Below the pieces are notes generated by a model that did not search any database, had not been told where the DNA came from, and worked only from the letters and a program-made list of their open reading frames with translations. This document shows, piece by piece, positions 1 to 9,521 of a stretch of 64,000 nucleotides of DNA (its first letter is position 1; each line of letters opens with the position of its first letter). The stretch spans positions 1 to 64,000 of the forward strand of contig JARLGX010000015.1 in the NCBI GenBank assembly GCA_031292575.1. Reading direction: 5' to 3'. The translations under genes and the position numbers were made by a program. Source of the DNA: Paludibacter sp. (GTDB lineage Bacteria > Bacteroidota > Bacteroidia > Bacteroidales > Paludibacteraceae).

Positions 1-71
1 ACACCTTGCTTTAATTTAGATAATGCTTCTTGCTCAAATTCCTTGTAATCAAATTCTTCTGTCTTGTTCAT
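1..71 (-). CDS. IS256-family transposase, N-terminal fragment (runs off the window)
   Basis: Twenty-three codons are visible from the ATG at 69-71, reading MNKTEEFDYKEFEQEALSKL and continuing KQG. This acidic opening followed by an 'EALSKLKQGK'-like stretch resembles the start of Bacteroidota IS256 (mutator-type) transposases. These are DDE enzymes that move the element through a circular intermediate. The catalytic DDE residues lie outside the window and cannot be checked. The fragment is too short for the ORF track. The call rests on the N-terminal pattern plus the adjacent terminal-repeat-like sequence, so it is plausible but not proven. Confidence 0.55.
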   Translation of the reverse strand, partial: MNKTEEFDYKEFEQEALSKLKQG

Positions 72-106
72 TTTAACTGGTTTTTAAAGGGTAAATATAA
101 TGATTT

Positions 107-140
107 CCCCTTTTCTGACACAGTTTATTGAATAGACCCT
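107..140. repeat. Probable terminal inverted repeat of the IS256-like element
   Basis: The sequence ccttttctgacacagtttat and the following tgaatagaccct form the outer boundary upstream of the transposase start. The family usually has imperfect repeats of roughly 25-40 bp. The partner repeat is outside the window. Confidence 0.45.
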
Positions 141-151
141 ATCTTCATCCG

Positions 152-346
152 TTCCAGTACACTTGTCAGTTAATCTATAATTACCATCCGCCATTACAGT
201 ACGATTACCAGCTATTCCAGTACGACCTTCGGCTGGTTATGCATAAGCATTTGCCTTTCCAGCATGACCTTCGGGTGTTCCAGTATGTGTTTCAGCTTTC
301 GCAGCATGGCTGTCGGCAATTGCCGCACGGTTATCGGCAGCCGGTT
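152..346. repeat. Degenerate 21-bp tandem repeat (about 9 units)
   Basis: Nine consecutive 21-bp units with no indels run from 152 to 340 and share a core like ccagtacgaccttcggctgg. Read on the plus strand in one frame they give 7-residue units such as FQYDLRL, FQHDLRV and FQYVFQL. On the minus strand another frame gives units such as IADSHAA and TPEGHAG, with one stop. The array is directly next to the IS256-like end. It could be a minisatellite or the decayed end of a repetitive gene cut by the element. No functional protein is claimed. Confidence 0.65.
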
Positions 347-349
347 TAG

Positions 350-600
350 CTTGTTTAGTAAAAAAACATATCAATTGAAGTCATAGTGATAAGGACTAGC
401 ATATTACCAAACGCCCATCAGTAAAGGAATTGAGTTAATTGTGCTTCTAATTTTTAATCTTAACTTTTCAAAACACGAATATATTTATTTCTTTTTAATT
501 AAAAAAGCATTTCTTTTAAAAGTTTTCAACAGGCTGATTGTGTTTTTGCAATGACTATATTTTCGCAGAATACACTAATCAATTCCGCCTTGTATATGAA
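350..600. other. Gene-free AT-rich stretch
   Basis: Between the 21-bp repeat array and the terminator of the TPR gene I see no gene, tRNA or convincing promoter. The stretch is AT-rich with stops in all frames. Confidence 0.6.
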
Positions 601-603
601 TAT

Positions 604-640
604 AAAAAAACAGGCTATTCAGTTTCCCGAATAGCCTGTC
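604..640 (-). terminator. Rho-independent terminator of the TPR/gyrA unit
   Basis: A 10-bp perfect stem (caggctattc / gaatagcctg, 611-620 and 629-638) with an 8-nt loop is followed on the minus strand by a run of seven T. It lies just downstream of the TPR gene stop. Confidence 0.85.
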
Positions 641-665
641 AGTTATAAATTATTAGTTAGAACAA

Positions 666-1886
666 TTACATGGCGTTAATTTCCTTGTTAATTGCTTCGT
701 AATCCGCGTCCATACCTAAACGATAATACAAATTTTTAAGTGTCTTTTTGTATTCAATTTCTTTTGGATTAAGTTCGGCTGCTTTTTTGAAAAAAGGAAT
801 AGATAATTTAAATGCATCATCCACTTTTTTAGATTCTTCGTTGTAAAGCTTAATGTCTTTAATTTTATTGGCTTCTTCTGACATTCTCACCGCTTTGTTA
901 TAATACAGGCGGCCTTTACCAGCATAGGCATCAGACATGGTAGGATCCAATTCAATTGCTTTATCAAAAGCGGCCAATGCTTCATCAAAGTTGCCTAATG
1001 ATTCATCCAGGTTTCCTTTTACGTAGCGATATTGAGGCATATTGGGTTCACGTTCAATGGCACTATTGAGGTAAGTCAACGCGTCATTTGTTTTCTTAGC
1101 AAAAATATAATAGTTAATTAAATTTTGTAAGAACCATGCATTATTTGGATACTTTTCAAAAGCTTCTTTCAGTGTTTTTACAGCACTTGTTGAATCTTTT
1201 TTATTCATATACTGTTCGTAAAGCAACTGATAAACTGTTTGTGTTTCGTATTTTTTATCCTTTAAACCTTCGTACAAACTTATTGCTTTGTCGTGCATAT
1301 TAGCATTTGCAGCAGCAATGGCGGTATAATATGTAATCATGTTATACGTTGAATCCATTTTGAGTTCATTATTCATTAAAGGTAACTTTGGAATTTCCAA
1401 ATATACTTCAAAGGCTTTAACTGCATCTTCATATTTCTTCTTTTCGTACAGATAAGCTCCGTAAGAAATTAAGTTTTGCTGAATCAAATAATAATCTTTA
1501 AGTTTAGCTTTAATGTCTTTCGTATATTTAGGCTTCACTTTTCCTTTGGCATCAGGCAGTTGATCCAATTTATCAGCTTCAATAAAATAATTGTAAGATT
1601 CCATGATGGCTTTACCTTTAGTAATAGTATCAAAAGGCAACTTTAATAATGCTTTTTGATATAGCAATTCATTTTCGTGATTGCCAATAAGACCTGCTAC
1701 ATACCATGTTTCAGGAAGATTCTTAGTAGTAGAATCTTTCAATGCAAGATTGATAGCTTCGCGTGCTGCAGCAAAATCAGGAGTATCCATAAAAGCTTTA
1801 TCTTTTGCTTTTCGAACATTTGCCTTTTGAGCGTAAGCAAAAGTAAAGCTTATCACTAAAATCAGGGATAAAATAGTTTTTTTCAT
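666..1886 (-). CDS. Exported tetratricopeptide-repeat protein
   Basis: The protein has 406 residues. The N-terminus MKKTILSLILVISFTFAYAQ is a signal peptide ending in AYAQ, so it is likely periplasmic or outer-membrane associated. The body is helical with TPR-like units. The clearest is around residues 285-325 (YVKGNLDESLGNFDEALAAF then DKAIELDP), with weaker units before it. TPR units normally mediate protein-protein contacts; no catalytic motif is seen and the partner is unknown. It lies 71 bp downstream of gyrA on the same strand and ends at a strong terminator, so it is probably the last gene of a gyrA transcript. That arrangement may be shared with other Bacteroidales, but the functional link to gyrase is unclear. 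Confidence 0.85.
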   Translation of the reverse strand: MKKTILSLILVISFTFAYAQKANVRKAKDKAFMDTPDFAAAREAINLALKDSTTKNLPETWYVAGLIGNHENELLYQKALLKLPFDTITKGKAIMESYNYFIEADKLDQLPDAKGKVKPKYTKDIKAKLKDYYLIQQNLISYGAYLYEKKKYEDAVKAFEVYLEIPKLPLMNNELKMDSTYNMITYYTAIAAANANMHDKAISLYEGLKDKKYETQTVYQLLYEQYMNKKDSTSAVKTLKEAFEKYPNNAWFLQNLINYYIFAKKTNDALTYLNSAIEREPNMPQYRYVKGNLDESLGNFDEALAAFDKAIELDPTMSDAYAGKGRLYYNKAVRMSEEANKIKDIKLYNEESKKVDDAFKLSIPFFKKAAELNPKEIEYKKTLKNLYYRLGMDADYEAINKEINAM

Positions 1887-1957
1887 GACGTGTTTTGTTT
1901 TATATTAGTTTTTTAATGTGAACTGACACATCATGGTATCAGTTCACTCTTGATTAA

Positions 1958-4579
1958 TTATTCTTCCGTAGATTCTGCTATTTCAGCAACATTATTTTCA
2001 GTAATTGTATCATCAGCCGGAATACTGGTTGAAGTTTCATCAACTACTTCTTCCGTTACAATTTCTTCCTCTGTATTAACTTCCGACAATACTTTGCAAA
2101 CCGATGCAATTTCATCATTACGTTTTTCGAGATTGATTAAACGAACACCCTGAGTTGCACGACCCATGATTCTAAAATCAGCTACTTTGATACGAATGGT
2201 AATGCCCGATTTATTGATAATCATCAAGTCATTTTCGTCGGTAACACTTTTAATTGTAACCAATTTACCTGTTTTATCAGAGATATTCATGGTTTTCACA
2301 CCTTTACCACCACGATTTGTAACACGATATACTGCAACTGGTTCACCATTTTCAAGCACTAAATCTCCATTTTCGTCAACTTCATCGAGCAGAGTACGTT
2401 TACCATAACCTTGTTGCGAAACAACCATTATGCTTTCTTTGTCTTCTTTGTTTACACAAATCATACCCACTACCTCATCTTGTCCATCCTCATCGAGCGT
2501 CATACCACGAACACCGGTTGCCGTACGCCCCATTTCGCGCACTTTCGATTCGTGGAAACGAATTGCACGTCCATTACGATTTGCCATCAAAACTTCGGCA
2601 TTTCCATCGGTCAGGCGAACTTGTATTACCTGATCATCCTCCCGAATTGTAATAGCGTTTACACCGTTCTGACGTGGACGGGAGTAAGCTTCCAGTGAAG
2701 TTTTCTTGATAACCCCATTCTTTGTCCCAAAAATCAAATAATGTGAGTTGATATATTCCGAATCATTAAGACCTTTCACTCGAATAAAGGCATTCACTTT
2801 ATCATCACCATCGATGTTAAGCATATTCTGAATGGCGCGTCCTTTAGAATTTTTGCTTCCTTCTGGTATGTCATACACTTTCAGCCAGTAACATTTACCT
2901 TTAGAGGTAAAGAATAACATGGTGTTGTGCATCGAAGCTGGGTAAATATATTCAATAAAGTCTTCGTCACGCGAATCGCTGCCTTTTGAACCAACACCAC
3001 CACGATTTTGAGCTCTAAACTCAGTCAAAGCAGTACGTTTAATATATCCCAAATGCGAAATAGTAATAATCATTTCGTCATCGGAATAGAAATCTTCAGG
3101 ATTGAACTCTTCGGAAGAATAAACAATTTGTGTACGGCGAGCGTCGCCATATTTTGCTTTCACTTCCAATAATTCATCTTTAATGATTTGCATACGCAAT
3201 TCCACTTTTTCCAAAATTTCTTTCAAACCAGCAATCAATCGCAAAACATCTTCGTATTCAGCGCGAAGCTTATCTTGCTCCATACCGGTAAGTTGACGCA
3301 GACGCATTTCAACAATGGCACGCGATTGAATATCGGAAAGTCCGAAACGTTCCATCAAACGCGTACGGGCTTCATCGGGAGTTTTAGAATCACGGATAAT
3401 TTTAATGGCTTCATCCAAATTATCCAAAATAATCATGTAACCTTCCAACAAATGAGCACGTTTTTCAGCTTCTCCAAGTTCGAATTGTGTACGGCGAATA
3501 ACTACTTCGTGACGATGTTCAACAAAATAATGAATCAATTCTTTCACATTTAACATGCGTGGACGCCCGTGTACCAATGCAATATTATTTACACTGAATG
3601 ATGACTGTAAGGCTGTATATTTGAATAATTTATTCAGTACCACGCTCGAATTAGCATCACGTTTTATATCTACAACGATACGCATTCCTTCACGGTCCGA
3701 TTCGTCGTTAATATGAGCAATACCTTCAACTTTCTTATCCTCAATTAAAGCAACAATTGCTTTGATAAGTTCTACTTTATTAACCTGATATGGAATTTCA
3801 TTAATAACAATTTTTTCTCGTCCTTGCGCATCAGTCTCAATTTCTACTTTTGATCGTACCACAATACGTCCACGACCAGTTTCAAAAGCCTCTTTTACAC
3901 CGGCATAACCGTAAATAATTCCACCTGTTGGAAAATCGGGTGCTTTAATGTATTTTAAAAGTTCTGCTATCTCAATGTTATTATCATCAATATATGCAAT
4001 TGTTGCGTCAACTACTTCGGATAAATTATGAGGTGCCATATTGGTAGCCATACCTACGGCAATACCTGATGAACCGTTTACTAATAAATTAGGGATACGA
4101 CTTGGCAAAACAGTTGGTTCTTTCAATGTATCATCGAAGTTCAGTTGAAAGTCAACCGTATCTTTGTTGATATCAATCAACATATCTTCAGATAACTTGC
4201 GCAAGCGGGCTTCGGTGTAACGCATGGCAGCAGGGCTGTCGCCGTCAATTGAACCAAAGTTCCCTTGTCCATCAACCAACGGATAACGCATAGACCAGTG
4301 CTGAGCCATACGAACCAGTGTACCATAAATGGATGAATCGCCATGCGGGTGATACTTACCCATTACTTCCCCAACAATTCTTGCAGATTTTTTATAGGGT
4401 CTATCGGAGTTATTTCCCAATTCGTTCATTCCAAACAATACCCGGCGGTGAACCGGTTTAAAACCATCGCGTACATCAGGCAATGCACGTGAAACTATAA
4501 CCGACATGGAATAATCGATATACGAAGATTTCATTTCTTCGTCAATGTTTACCTTAATAATTCTGTCTTGATCAATCAT
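1958..4579 (-). CDS. gyrA: DNA gyrase subunit A
   Basis: This is the breakage-reunion subunit of gyrase, which with GyrB introduces negative supercoils using ATP. The 873-residue length is normal. The catalytic tyrosine is Y121 in MRYTEARL (E. coli Y122). The quinolone region reads [10 protein letters not shown], so the E. coli S83 equivalent is serine (S82) and the D87 equivalent is glycine (G86). A GyrA-box-like motif QNRGGVG starts the C-terminal beta-pinwheel, and NRGGKGVKT marks a later blade. The C-terminal tail is acidic ([12 protein letters not shown]), as in many gyrases. The gene is followed on the same strand by the TPR gene. The start [20 protein letters not shown] matches the family. 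Confidence 0.98.
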   Translation of the reverse strand: MIDQDRIIKVNIDEEMKSSYIDYSMSVIVSRALPDVRDGFKPVHRRVLFGMNELGNNSDRPYKKSARIVGEVMGKYHPHGDSSIYGTLVRMAQHWSMRYPLVDGQGNFGSIDGDSPAAMRYTEARLRKLSEDMLIDINKDTVDFQLNFDDTLKEPTVLPSRIPNLLVNGSSGIAVGMATNMAPHNLSEVVDATIAYIDDNNIEIAELLKYIKAPDFPTGGIIYGYAGVKEAFETGRGRIVVRSKVEIETDAQGREKIVINEIPYQVNKVELIKAIVALIEDKKVEGIAHINDESDREGMRIVVDIKRDANSSVVLNKLFKYTALQSSFSVNNIALVHGRPRMLNVKELIHYFVEHRHEVVIRRTQFELGEAEKRAHLLEGYMIILDNLDEAIKIIRDSKTPDEARTRLMERFGLSDIQSRAIVEMRLRQLTGMEQDKLRAEYEDVLRLIAGLKEILEKVELRMQIIKDELLEVKAKYGDARRTQIVYSSEEFNPEDFYSDDEMIITISHLGYIKRTALTEFRAQNRGGVGSKGSDSRDEDFIEYIYPASMHNTMLFFTSKGKCYWLKVYDIPEGSKNSKGRAIQNMLNIDGDDKVNAFIRVKGLNDSEYINSHYLIFGTKNGVIKKTSLEAYSRPRQNGVNAITIREDDQVIQVRLTDGNAEVLMANRNGRAIRFHESKVREMGRTATGVRGMTLDEDGQDEVVGMICVNKEDKESIMVVSQQGYGKRTLLDEVDENGDLVLENGEPVAVYRVTNRGGKGVKTMNISDKTGKLVTIKSVTDENDLMIINKSGITIRIKVADFRIMGRATQGVRLINLEKRNDEIASVCKVLSEVNTEEEIVTEEVVDETSTSIPADDTITENNVAEIAESTEE

Positions 4580-4743
4580 CTATTTTTAATTTTGTTACTA
4601 CCTAAAAAATCGCACTAAAGTACTACATTTTCTTTGATTAGACAAGCGTTTTTCCAATTATTTACCCATATCAAAAAAGCATATCGATGACACGTACAAT
4701 CATCATTAATCAACTTCTAAAGTTCTGTTTATTTAAAAAAAAC

Positions 4744-5562
4744 TCAATCCAATATTCCTCCTGCCACAAAATATCCCTCAAATAATTCGTTCTTTTCAGG
4801 TGCAGTTTCAAAAATGCCATAAACTGACGAACCTGAACCAGACATAGATGCATAAATTGCACCCATATCATACAAATTACGTTTTATTTTTTCAATTTCG
4901 GGATAGTTGGCAAAAACAGATTTTTCAAAATCGTTTTTAATCGTGTCTTTCCACTCTGATATGGGGTGTTGTATTAAATCAACAAGCGAAACATCTGGCT
5001 TTTCAGGAACGACCAATGAATAAGCTTCGGGAGTTGATACATGAATATCGGGTTTTACCAACACCAAGAACTTACCCTTCAGGGATAATTTGATGGGTGT
5101 AAATACATTACCTATTCCGGTTGCAAATACAGCTTTATTCTTAATAAATACGGGACAATCAGCTCCAAGTTTTGCAGCCAGTTTTTCGAGTCTCGATGGC
5201 GTTATTTTTAATTCAAATAATTCATTCAATGCTTTTAGCATAAAGGCTGCATCCGACGAACCACCACCCAGACCGGCTCCAAAAGGAATTTGTTTAATAA
5301 GTGAAATATCCACTGCAGGGAACTGATAACCTGAACGTAACAAGTGATACGCTTTGACAATTAAATTATCTTCAGGATCACCATCAATGGCTATTCCTGA
5401 CGATGAAAAACTATAATCGGTGCAGGTCTCGGATTGTTCAACTTCAAGCATATCACAGAGTCCTATCGGATAAAAAATCGTTTCAATATTGTGGTAGCCA
5501 TCAGCACGTTTTTCTACTACGTTTAGTCCGATATTAATTTTAGCGTTGGGGTAAAGAAGCAT
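4744..5562 (-). CDS. ispE: 4-diphosphocytidyl-2-C-methyl-D-erythritol kinase
   Basis: IspE phosphorylates CDP-ME in the cytoplasmic MEP pathway to isoprenoid precursors. The 272-residue protein opens with the typical PNAKINIGLNVVEKRADGYH. It contains the GHMP-kinase ATP-binding loop PFGAGLGGGSSDAA (about residues 92-105) and the C-terminal glycine motif MSGSGSSVYGIF. A TATCTTTG box lies on the minus strand at 5610-5617, about 50 bp upstream of the ATG, without a clear -33 element. The gene is divergent from dnaB. It appears intact. Confidence 0.96.
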   Translation of the reverse strand: MLLYPNAKINIGLNVVEKRADGYHNIETIFYPIGLCDMLEVEQSETCTDYSFSSSGIAIDGDPEDNLIVKAYHLLRSGYQFPAVDISLIKQIPFGAGLGGGSSDAAFMLKALNELFELKITPSRLEKLAAKLGADCPVFIKNKAVFATGIGNVFTPIKLSLKGKFLVLVKPDIHVSTPEAYSLVVPEKPDVSLVDLIQHPISEWKDTIKNDFEKSVFANYPEIEKIKRNLYDMGAIYASMSGSGSSVYGIFETAPEKNELFEGYFVAGGILD

Positions 5563-5729
5563 CTTAGTTGCGATTGAAAATTGTTTCTATACAAATTTGA
5601 AATATTATTCAAAGATAAGCATTTATAAGCATTCAGAAAATACTTAAAATCATACTTAAAACCAATTTCTCACTAAAGTTATCAACAGTCTGTTGAAACA
5701 TTTTATATGGAAGATTGGAAATTGTTTTG

Positions 5730-5737
5730 TACTTTTG
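5730..5737 (+). promoter_or_regulatory. -7 box (TACTTTTG) before dnaB
   Basis: This is a perfect match to the Bacteroidota TAnnTTTG element, with no good -33 partner. It lies inside the N-terminal extension of the ORF-track call, 33 bp before the chosen dnaB start, and so argues against the upstream ATG at 5693. Confidence 0.5.
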
Positions 5738-5770
5738 AAACCCACAAAAACGAAAAAAAAGAACTTTAAA

Positions 5771-7324
5771 ATGGCTGAGAAACGCAACTATAGCAAAAAA
5801 CCTACAAGCCCCGCTCCTATTGCGGCTAATGAATTTGGGAAACTTCCACCTCAGGCTCCCGAACTTGAAGAGGCAGTATTAGGTGCTATTATGATTGAAA
5901 AAGATGCGTATTCGCTTATTTCTGAAATTCTAAAGCCCGAATGCTTTTATAAAGTGTCTCATCAAAAAATCTTTGAAGCCATTATGACTTTGGCAATTCA
6001 TCAAGAGCCAATTGATATGCACACGGTTACAGAACAATTGCGCAAAAGTGGTACTATCGATGATGTTGGCGGACCATATTACATAACTTTACTTACTGCC
6101 AAAATCTCGTCGGCGGCTCACCTGGAATATCATTCCAGAATTATAGTTCAAAAGTTTCTTGCTCGTGAACTTATACGCATTTCAAGCGAAATTCAAACGA
6201 AAGCTTTCGATGACAAATCGGATGTGGATGACTTAATGCAAGAAGCCGAAGGCATGCTTTTTGAAGTTTCGCAACGCAATTTAAAAAAGGATGTAACTCA
6301 AATCAATCCTGTAATCGAAGAGGCAATTCAGCGAATGCAGGCTGCAGCAGAAAAGCAAGGTGCTAGCGGTGTTCCAAGTGGATTTCATTCGTTGGACAAA
6401 ATCACTTCGGGTTGGCAACGTTCCGATTTAATTATAATTGCTGCCCGCCCGGCAATGGGTAAAACTGCATTTGTCCTTTCAATGGCTAAAAATATGGGAG
6501 TAAATTATAACTCTCCTGTTGCTATTTTTTCTCTTGAAATGTCAAATGTTCAGCTTGTTAATCGTTTGATAATGAATGTCTGTGAATTGGATGGCGAAAA
6601 AATAAAAAACGGACAATTGGAACCGGAAGAATGGACAAAACTTGACAAAGACATCAAAGAATTGATTGATGCGCCAATTTATATTGACGATACTCCAAGC
6701 TTGTCAATCTTTGAACTCAGAAGCAAGGCCCGAAGGTTGGTCAAAGAACATAAAGTTCAATGCTTGATTATTGATTATTTGCAGTTGATGAATGCCAGCG
6801 GAATGAGCTTTGGAAGCCGCGAGCAGGAAGTAAGTATTATATCCCGTTCATTAAAAGGATTGGCTAAAGAGTTAGATATTCCAATTATTGCGTTGTCGCA
6901 GCTAAATCGTGGTGTAGAAGGGCGTTCAGGCCTGGAAGGAAAGCGTCCACAACTTTCAGATTTACGTGAGTCGGGTGCGATTGAGCAAGATGCCGATATG
7001 GTTTGCTTTATTCATCGGCCTGAATATTATCATCTGACTGAAGATGCTAATGGCAATTCATTACTTGGAATTGCAGAAATAATTGTTGCAAAACACCGTA
7101 ATGGCGCAACCGCAGATGTTCAATTGAAATTTAAGGGAACTTATGCTAAATTTCTCAACAAAGATGATTTTGACAAAGATGATAATCCATATAACAGTAC
7201 TTATCAAACTATTTCTTCAAAAATGAATGAGGCTTCAGGAGCCAACTTTTATGGTGAAGGAGCTTTATTAACGCCACCAAATCCATTACAAGGAATGAGA
7301 AGAAACGATGAAGTTCCTTTTTAA
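5771..7324 (+). CDS. dnaB: Replicative DNA helicase DnaB
   Basis: DnaB is the hexameric helicase that unwinds DNA ahead of the replisome and binds primase through its N-terminal domain. From the chosen ATG the protein has 517 residues. The N-terminal domain begins PPQAPELEEAVLGAIMIEKD. The RecA-like C-terminal domain carries Walker A (AARPAMGKTAF), FSLEMSN, Walker B (LIIDYLQLM) and the DLRESGAIEQDAD motif. No intein is present. The ORF track begins 26 codons earlier at 5693, but a -7 promoter box overlaps that extension and family members start near MAEKRNYSKK, so 5771 is preferred. The gene is convergent with the MFS permease. Confidence 0.95.
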   Translation: MAEKRNYSKKPTSPAPIAANEFGKLPPQAPELEEAVLGAIMIEKDAYSLISEILKPECFYKVSHQKIFEAIMTLAIHQEPIDMHTVTEQLRKSGTIDDVGGPYYITLLTAKISSAAHLEYHSRIIVQKFLARELIRISSEIQTKAFDDKSDVDDLMQEAEGMLFEVSQRNLKKDVTQINPVIEEAIQRMQAAAEKQGASGVPSGFHSLDKITSGWQRSDLIIIAARPAMGKTAFVLSMAKNMGVNYNSPVAIFSLEMSNVQLVNRLIMNVCELDGEKIKNGQLEPEEWTKLDKDIKELIDAPIYIDDTPSLSIFELRSKARRLVKEHKVQCLIIDYLQLMNASGMSFGSREQEVSIISRSLKGLAKELDIPIIALSQLNRGVEGRSGLEGKRPQLSDLRESGAIEQDADMVCFIHRPEYYHLTEDANGNSLLGIAEIIVAKHRNGATADVQLKFKGTYAKFLNKDDFDKDDNPYNSTYQTISSKMNEASGANFYGEGALLTPPNPLQGMRRNDEVPF

Positions 7325-7356
7325 TTTGTAGTCGGCAGCTAATAGTAGTAAGAAAT

Positions 7357-7392
7357 AGAAAGCAGAAAGTGAGTCTTCATTTTCTGCTTTCT
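7357..7392. terminator. Bidirectional hairpin between convergent dnaB and MFS permease
   Basis: A perfect 12-bp stem (agaaagcagaaa / tttctgctttct) with a 12-nt loop lies between two convergent genes. The flanking T-tracts are weak, so termination in either direction is inferred. Confidence 0.6.
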
Positions 7393-7404
7393 GCATGTTA
7401 AGAA

Positions 7405-8658
7405 TCAATGATTTATATTTTGCAATTCATTCGGATCGTGTTTATGTTTAAAGAATACTGCAAACAAAACTGCAACTATGAGTGCATAGGCGGCAAAAGT
7501 AAACCAGATACCCTGCCATTGAAAATCACCGTTCTTTGCTTTGAAAAAATTATCTATCATCAGTCCGCTTAACGAACTTCCTAAAATTGCTCCAACACCA
7601 TTTGTCATCATCATAAAAACTCCCTGTGCACTGGCTCGTATACTTGAATCAGTATTTGTTTCTACATACAATGAGCCTGATATGTTGAAGAAATCGAACG
7701 CCATTCCATATACAACACATGAAAGAATAATCATCCAGAGTCCATCAGCAGGATTTCCAAGACCAAACAAGCCAAAACGTAGCACCCAAGCGAACATACT
7801 GAACAACATCACATTTTTAATTCCAAATCTGCGCAAGAAGAATGGAATTGTAAGAATAAAAAGTGTTTCGGACATTTGAGAAATTGACATGATAATTGCC
7901 GGATATTTAATAGCAACCATGCCTTTATAAGCATCTATTTTTGCAAAATCGTGTAAAAACGTGTCACCATAAGCATTTGTAAGCTGTAAGGCAGCTCCTA
8001 ACAACATTGAGAAAATAAAAAATAAGGCCATTTTTTTTTCTTTAAACAACGTAAATGCTTTTAATCCAAGAGTATCTACAAGCGTCTTTTTCTCAACATT
8101 TTTATTTACCTCACATTTTGGCAAAGTAAAAGCATAAATACCAAGTATAAATGCCGAAATTGAAGCTACATAAAACTGCATCGATGACGTTTCAAACTTC
8201 AATAAACTAACTGTCCACATAGCAACGATAAAACCAATAGTGCCGAAAACACGGATTGGAGGATATTCTTTCACCACATCCATGTTTGTTTTTTTCATAG
8301 CTGAATATGAAACTGTTATTGATAATGAAATAGTTGGCATATAAAACATCATGTTCACAAGCATCAACTCAAACATTTCAGTTGGCGTTTTCATCAACGG
8401 AACCAAAAACAAACAAACTGCTCCCGATAAATGAAAAACGCCTAATAGTTTTTCTGCATTTACCCAACGGTCGGCAATAACGCCTGCTAAAGCAGGCATA
8501 AACAACGATGCTATACCCATGGTGGAAAAAATTGCACCAAATTCTGTTCCTGTCCATCCTTTATTTTGAAACCAATAACCACCTATAGTAATTAACCATG
8601 ATCCCCAGATAAAAAACTGCAAAAAATTCATTAATATCAATCGAAACTTTAACCCCAT
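7405..8658 (-). CDS. MFS permease, nucleoside:H+ symporter (NupG-like) family
   Basis: This is a 417-residue inner-membrane protein with about 12 hydrophobic segments. The start, MGLKFRLILMNFLQFFIWGS with GGYWF shortly after, followed by a loop like 'ALAGVIADRW', is typical of the NupG/XapB nucleoside:H+ symporter family, which imports nucleosides using the proton gradient. The substrate cannot be read from sequence. The DUF151 gene lies 40 bp upstream on the same strand and may be cotranscribed. There is no sign of truncation. A general MFS sugar transporter is the alternative, but it fits less well. Confidence 0.82.
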   Translation of the reverse strand: MGLKFRLILMNFLQFFIWGSWLITIGGYWFQNKGWTGTEFGAIFSTMGIASLFMPALAGVIADRWVNAEKLLGVFHLSGAVCLFLVPLMKTPTEMFELMLVNMMFYMPTISLSITVSYSAMKKTNMDVVKEYPPIRVFGTIGFIVAMWTVSLLKFETSSMQFYVASISAFILGIYAFTLPKCEVNKNVEKKTLVDTLGLKAFTLFKEKKMALFFIFSMLLGAALQLTNAYGDTFLHDFAKIDAYKGMVAIKYPAIIMSISQMSETLFILTIPFFLRRFGIKNVMLFSMFAWVLRFGLFGLGNPADGLWMIILSCVVYGMAFDFFNISGSLYVETNTDSSIRASAQGVFMMMTNGVGAILGSSLSGLMIDNFFKAKNGDFQWQGIWFTFAAYALIVAVLFAVFFKHKHDPNELQNINH

Positions 8659-8698
8659 GATTAGTATATTTAATATAAAATTTATGATTCTTTTGTGG

Positions 8699-9298
8699 TT
8701 AGCTATTTATGTCCTTTTTTCTTTTTAAAGCGTCCCTGATTGTTACTGCAAGTTCGTATTTTTCATTATTCAATGCCAATTCTAACATTTCATCCAACGT
8801 TTCAATTGATAATAAATCCAAATCATCATCCGATAAATCCTCATAATTATCAGGAAACTTGTCTTTTGCATCTTCCTTTACAACAGGTTCTACCTCAGTA
8901 CCAACAATATCAAGAATTTCGGATTTAATAAAAATCGGACAATCAGAACGAACTGCCAACGCTACAGCATCGGAAGTTCGGGCATCAATTATCAAAATTT
9001 TGTCTTCTTTCAAAATATGTAACTCAGAATAAAAAACATCATTAATCATATCGTAAATCAATACCTTTTGCAATTCAGCATTAAACACATTCAGGATACT
9101 TTTAATTAAGTCGTGTGTTAATGGCCTCGGTGATTTTTTATTATTCATTTTCAACGCAATAGATTGAGCCTCGGGCTCACCTATCATAACCGAAAATCGT
9201 CTGTTTCCAAACTCTTCGCTCAAAACAAGCCCATAAGTGCCTACAACTGTTTGATTGTAAACCAATCCGGTAATCGTCAATTTTACATCTAAATTCAT
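8699..9298 (-). CDS. Bifunctional nuclease (DUF151/BFN) domain protein with UVR motif
   Basis: The 199-residue cytoplasmic protein has two parts. Residues 1-135 form a DUF151/BFN domain, with signatures such as MIGEPEAQSIALKM and ARTSDAVALAVRSDCPIF. Plant members of this family have reported DNase/RNase activity, while bacterial roles are mostly unproven. The last 35 residues (EMLELALNNEKYELAVTIRD) form a UVR motif, the UvrB/UvrC-type interaction helix pair also found in ClpC-associated proteins. A TATATTTG box at 9377-9384 (minus strand) may serve as its -7 element. It is followed by the nucleoside permease, so a nucleic-acid or nucleotide salvage link is possible but inferred. Confidence 0.85.
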   Translation of the reverse strand: MNLDVKLTITGLVYNQTVVGTYGLVLSEEFGNRRFSVMIGEPEAQSIALKMNNKKSPRPLTHDLIKSILNVFNAELQKVLIYDMINDVFYSELHILKEDKILIIDARTSDAVALAVRSDCPIFIKSEILDIVGTEVEPVVKEDAKDKFPDNYEDLSDDDLDLLSIETLDEMLELALNNEKYELAVTIRDALKRKKDINS

Positions 9299-9470
9299 AT
9301 ATTCAATTAATAATTAGCTACATATACTCTATTATACAATATTCATCATCGTATTCTCCCATATTTTAACGGACAACAAATATAAGAATATTTTTAAAAG
9401 GATAATTCATAAATATATTAAACTTTGGAATAAAGCTAAAAAACAGATATAATGGATATTAGCAAATGTA

Positions 9471-9501
9471 TTTGAAGATTCATTTCTTTAATGTACTTTT
9501 G
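9471..9501 (+). promoter_or_regulatory. smpB promoter (TTTG-N19-TACTTTTG)
   Basis: Both elements match the Bacteroidota primary sigma consensus, with ideal 19-bp spacing. The predicted start is near 9508, leaving a leader of about 14 nt before the smpB ATG at 9522. Confidence 0.8.
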
Positions 9502-9521
9502 TTGGGTAAATATAAAAATCA

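Larger units (their letters stand above)
1..140 (-). mobile_element. End of an IS256-family insertion sequence, truncated by the window edge
   Basis: The window opens inside an insertion sequence. The minus strand starts a transposase-like reading frame at 71. Beyond its start codon, positions 107-140 read inward from the right edge as agggtctattcaataaactg, which resembles IS256-family terminal inverted repeats as I remember them. The other end lies outside the window, so neither the full inverted repeat nor a target-site duplication can be verified. The right boundary is placed at about 140, where the unrelated 21-bp repeat array begins. Confidence 0.6.

Noticed and set aside
152-346. Possible CRISPR array
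   Set aside because: Units are contiguous and degenerate with no spacers, and no cas genes are present.
128-349. ORF of 73 residues with heptad repeats
   Set aside because: It starts inside the IS terminal repeat, has no ribosome binding site and arises from a 21-bp tandem repeat that is equally open on the other strand. It is annotated as a repeat, not a gene.
5693-5770. 26-residue N-terminal extension of DnaB
   Set aside because: It contains a promoter -7 box and is not conserved-looking.
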